Source of the DNA: Melioribacteraceae bacterium
GTDB taxonomy: Bacteria; Bacteroidota; Ignavibacteria; Ignavibacteriales; Melioribacteraceae
DNA length: 13,011 nucleotides
Direction of reading: 5' to 3'
Assembly (NCBI GenBank): GCA_015486905.1
Contig: WFQV01000030.1
Coordinates: 1-13,011, forward strand
In this document: in pieces, positions 11,897-13,011 of the stretch
Numbering within the stretch: the first letter of the stretch is position 1
Layout of the letters: every line of letters begins with the position of its first letter
Notes under the pieces: generated by a model
Seen by the model: only the letters and a program-made list of their open reading frames with translations
What the model was told of the DNA's origin: nothing
Databases searched by the model: none
Program-made: the position numbers and the translations under genes

Positions 11897-13011
11897 ATGT
11901 CGAATGCATATTTTAAGGTTCCTGAACCAATTAACGAACCGATTAAAAGTTACGCACCGGGAAGCCCGGAAAAAGAAGAAATCAAAAAGAAATTAGCGGA
12001 GTTTGAATCAAAGCAAATCGAAGTGCCTTTGATAATTGGCGGTGAGGAAGTCAAAACCGGCAACACCGGGGAAATGAGAATGCCTCACAACAAAGAGCAT
12101 GTTCTCGGTGTTTATCACAAAGCAAGTAAAAAAGAAGTTGATATGGCAATCGAAGCCGCTTTGGAAGCGCGCAAAGAATGGGCTGAAATGCCTTGGGAAC
12201 AAAGGGTTGCCGTATTTTTAAAAATGGCGGATTTGCTCTCCGGACCATGGCGCTCAACTCTTAATGCCGCTACAATGTTAGGGCAGTCCAAGACTGTCTT
12301 TCAGGCTGAAATTGACAGCGCTTGCGAACTGATTGACTTCTGGAGATTTAACTCCTACTACATGGCAGAGCTAATGAAAGAGCAGCCGTATTCCCCCCGT
12401 GGAATGTGGAATCGTGTTGAATACAGACCACTCGAAGGATTTGTTTTTGCGGTTACACCTTTTAACTTTACTTCGATTGCAGGTAACCTACCCACAGCTC
12501 CTGCTTTGGTCGGAAATGTTGTTTTGTGGAAACCGGCGTCAAGTGCAGTCTATTCCGCTTATTATTTAATGAAACTTTTCGAAGCCGCAGGGATGCCAAA
12601 GGGTGTAATTAACTTTGTTCCCGGCTCCGGCTCGCAAGTAGGAAAACCGGCACTCACAAGTCCCCACCTTGCAGGGATTCACTTTACCGGCTCTACCGCA
12701 ACATTCCAAAATATGTGGATAACCGTCGGTGAGAATATCTCAAATATGAAATACTATCCCAGAATAGTAGGTGAAACGGGCGGTAAGGATTTTATTTTTG
12801 TTCACAATTCAGCCGATATTGACGGCGTAGTTGTAGCGGCACTTCGTGCGGCATTTGAATATCAGGGACAAAAATGTTCTGCCGCTTCGAGGATGTACGT
12901 TCCGAAATCAAGGTGGGAGGAATTCAAAACAAAATACACCGAAGAAGTCGGAAAAATTAAAATGGGCGAACCGGATGATTTCACAAACTTCATGACCGCT
13001 GTAATTGATAA
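11897..13011 (+). CDS. pruA: L-glutamate gamma-semialdehyde dehydrogenase (partial, 3' end outside window)
   Basis: 371 codons are present of an enzyme normally about 540 residues long; no stop occurs before the window ends. It oxidises glutamate gamma-semialdehyde, in equilibrium with pyrroline-5-carboxylate, to glutamate with NAD+, the second step of proline breakdown, in the cytoplasm. Aldehyde dehydrogenase landmarks are all present: 'TPFNFTSIAGN' with N190, 'LWKPASSA' for NAD binding, 'FTGST' (263-267), the general base E293 in 'GETGGKDF' and the nucleophile C327 in 'YQGQKCSAASR'. The E-to-C spacing of 34 and the N-terminal extension 'FKVPEPINEPIKSYAPGSPE' match the eukaryote-like ALDH4A1 type rather than the bifunctional PutA form. 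It has its own promoter candidate and a strong ribosome binding site. No proline dehydrogenase gene is visible in the window. Confidence 0.94.
   Translation, partial: MSNAYFKVPEPINEPIKSYAPGSPEKEEIKKKLAEFESKQIEVPLIIGGEEVKTGNTGEMRMPHNKEHVLGVYHKASKKEVDMAIEAALEARKEWAEMPWEQRVAVFLKMADLLSGPWRSTLNAATMLGQSKTVFQAEIDSACELIDFWRFNSYYMAELMKEQPYSPRGMWNRVEYRPLEGFVFAVTPFNFTSIAGNLPTAPALVGNVVLWKPASSAVYSAYYLMKLFEAAGMPKGVINFVPGSGSQVGKPALTSPHLAGIHFTGSTATFQNMWITVGENISNMKYYPRIVGETGGKDFIFVHNSADIDGVVVAALRAAFEYQGQKCSAASRMYVPKSRWEEFKTKYTEEVGKIKMGEPDDFTNFMTAVID

Noticed and set aside
1..13011. CRISPR array, tRNA or rRNA genes, integrase attachment sites
   Set aside because: No regularly spaced identical repeats, no tRNA-like cloverleaf or rRNA sequence, and no integrase gene or matching attachment sites were seen.

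Overview
The window looks like a low-to-moderate GC chromosome segment from the Bacteroidota/Ignavibacteriota (FCB) group, most probably an Ignavibacteria-like bacterium. The evidence is a secreted protein with a type IX secretion (T9SS) type A C-terminal sorting domain in the wording typical of that group (NYPNP, TTTIKYSIP, KVYDVLGREV, SGIYFY), a 14-repeat Reg_prop/Y_Y_Y sensor kinase, a eukaryote-like PruA, and gene-poor gaps full of dispersed palindromic repeats. This assignment is an inference from family resemblance; no 16S or other marker gene is present.

Layout. Positions 1-137 (minus) hold the start of an IS1634/IS4-like transposase that runs off the left edge. Positions 138-941 are a gene-free mosaic of repeats. 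Positions 942-2852 (plus) form a tightly overlapping three-gene operon: an AHSA1/SRPBCC-type protein, a rhomboid intramembrane serine protease and a class I SAM methyltransferase. Facing it on the minus strand (2924-4102) is an AAA+ ATPase with a DUF4143 / nuclease-like C-terminus. Positions 4103-4757 are a second gene-free stretch, carrying an inverted second copy of a repeat from the first stretch, split by a 20-bp perfect palindrome.

Positions 4758-8510 (plus) encode a two-component system: a membrane sensor kinase with two predicted seven-bladed periplasmic propellers, then a NarL/FixJ-type response regulator. Positions 8616-9125 are a YefM/YoeB-like toxin-antitoxin pair with a palindromic operator inside its promoter. 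Positions 9408-11672 encode a T9SS-exported parallel beta-helix surface protein. From 11897 to the right edge runs pruA (L-glutamate gamma-semialdehyde dehydrogenase), cut by the window end.

How the genes fit together. The kinase and regulator are very likely cognate partners that sense an extracytoplasmic ligand; their targets are not shown. The beta-helix protein is an exported surface or secreted protein of unknown substrate. PruA performs the second step of proline catabolism. The toxin-antitoxin pair, transposase fragment and repeats give the window an accessory flavour. The most unusual observation is that two palindromic sequences, one closely resembling a class of intergenic dispersed repeats, sit in frame inside the T9SS sorting domain of the beta-helix protein, so repeat DNA appears to have been turned into protein-coding sequence. 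I did not find a convincing wholly new multi-gene system; the SRPBCC-rhomboid-methyltransferase operon is the best candidate for an undescribed functional unit.
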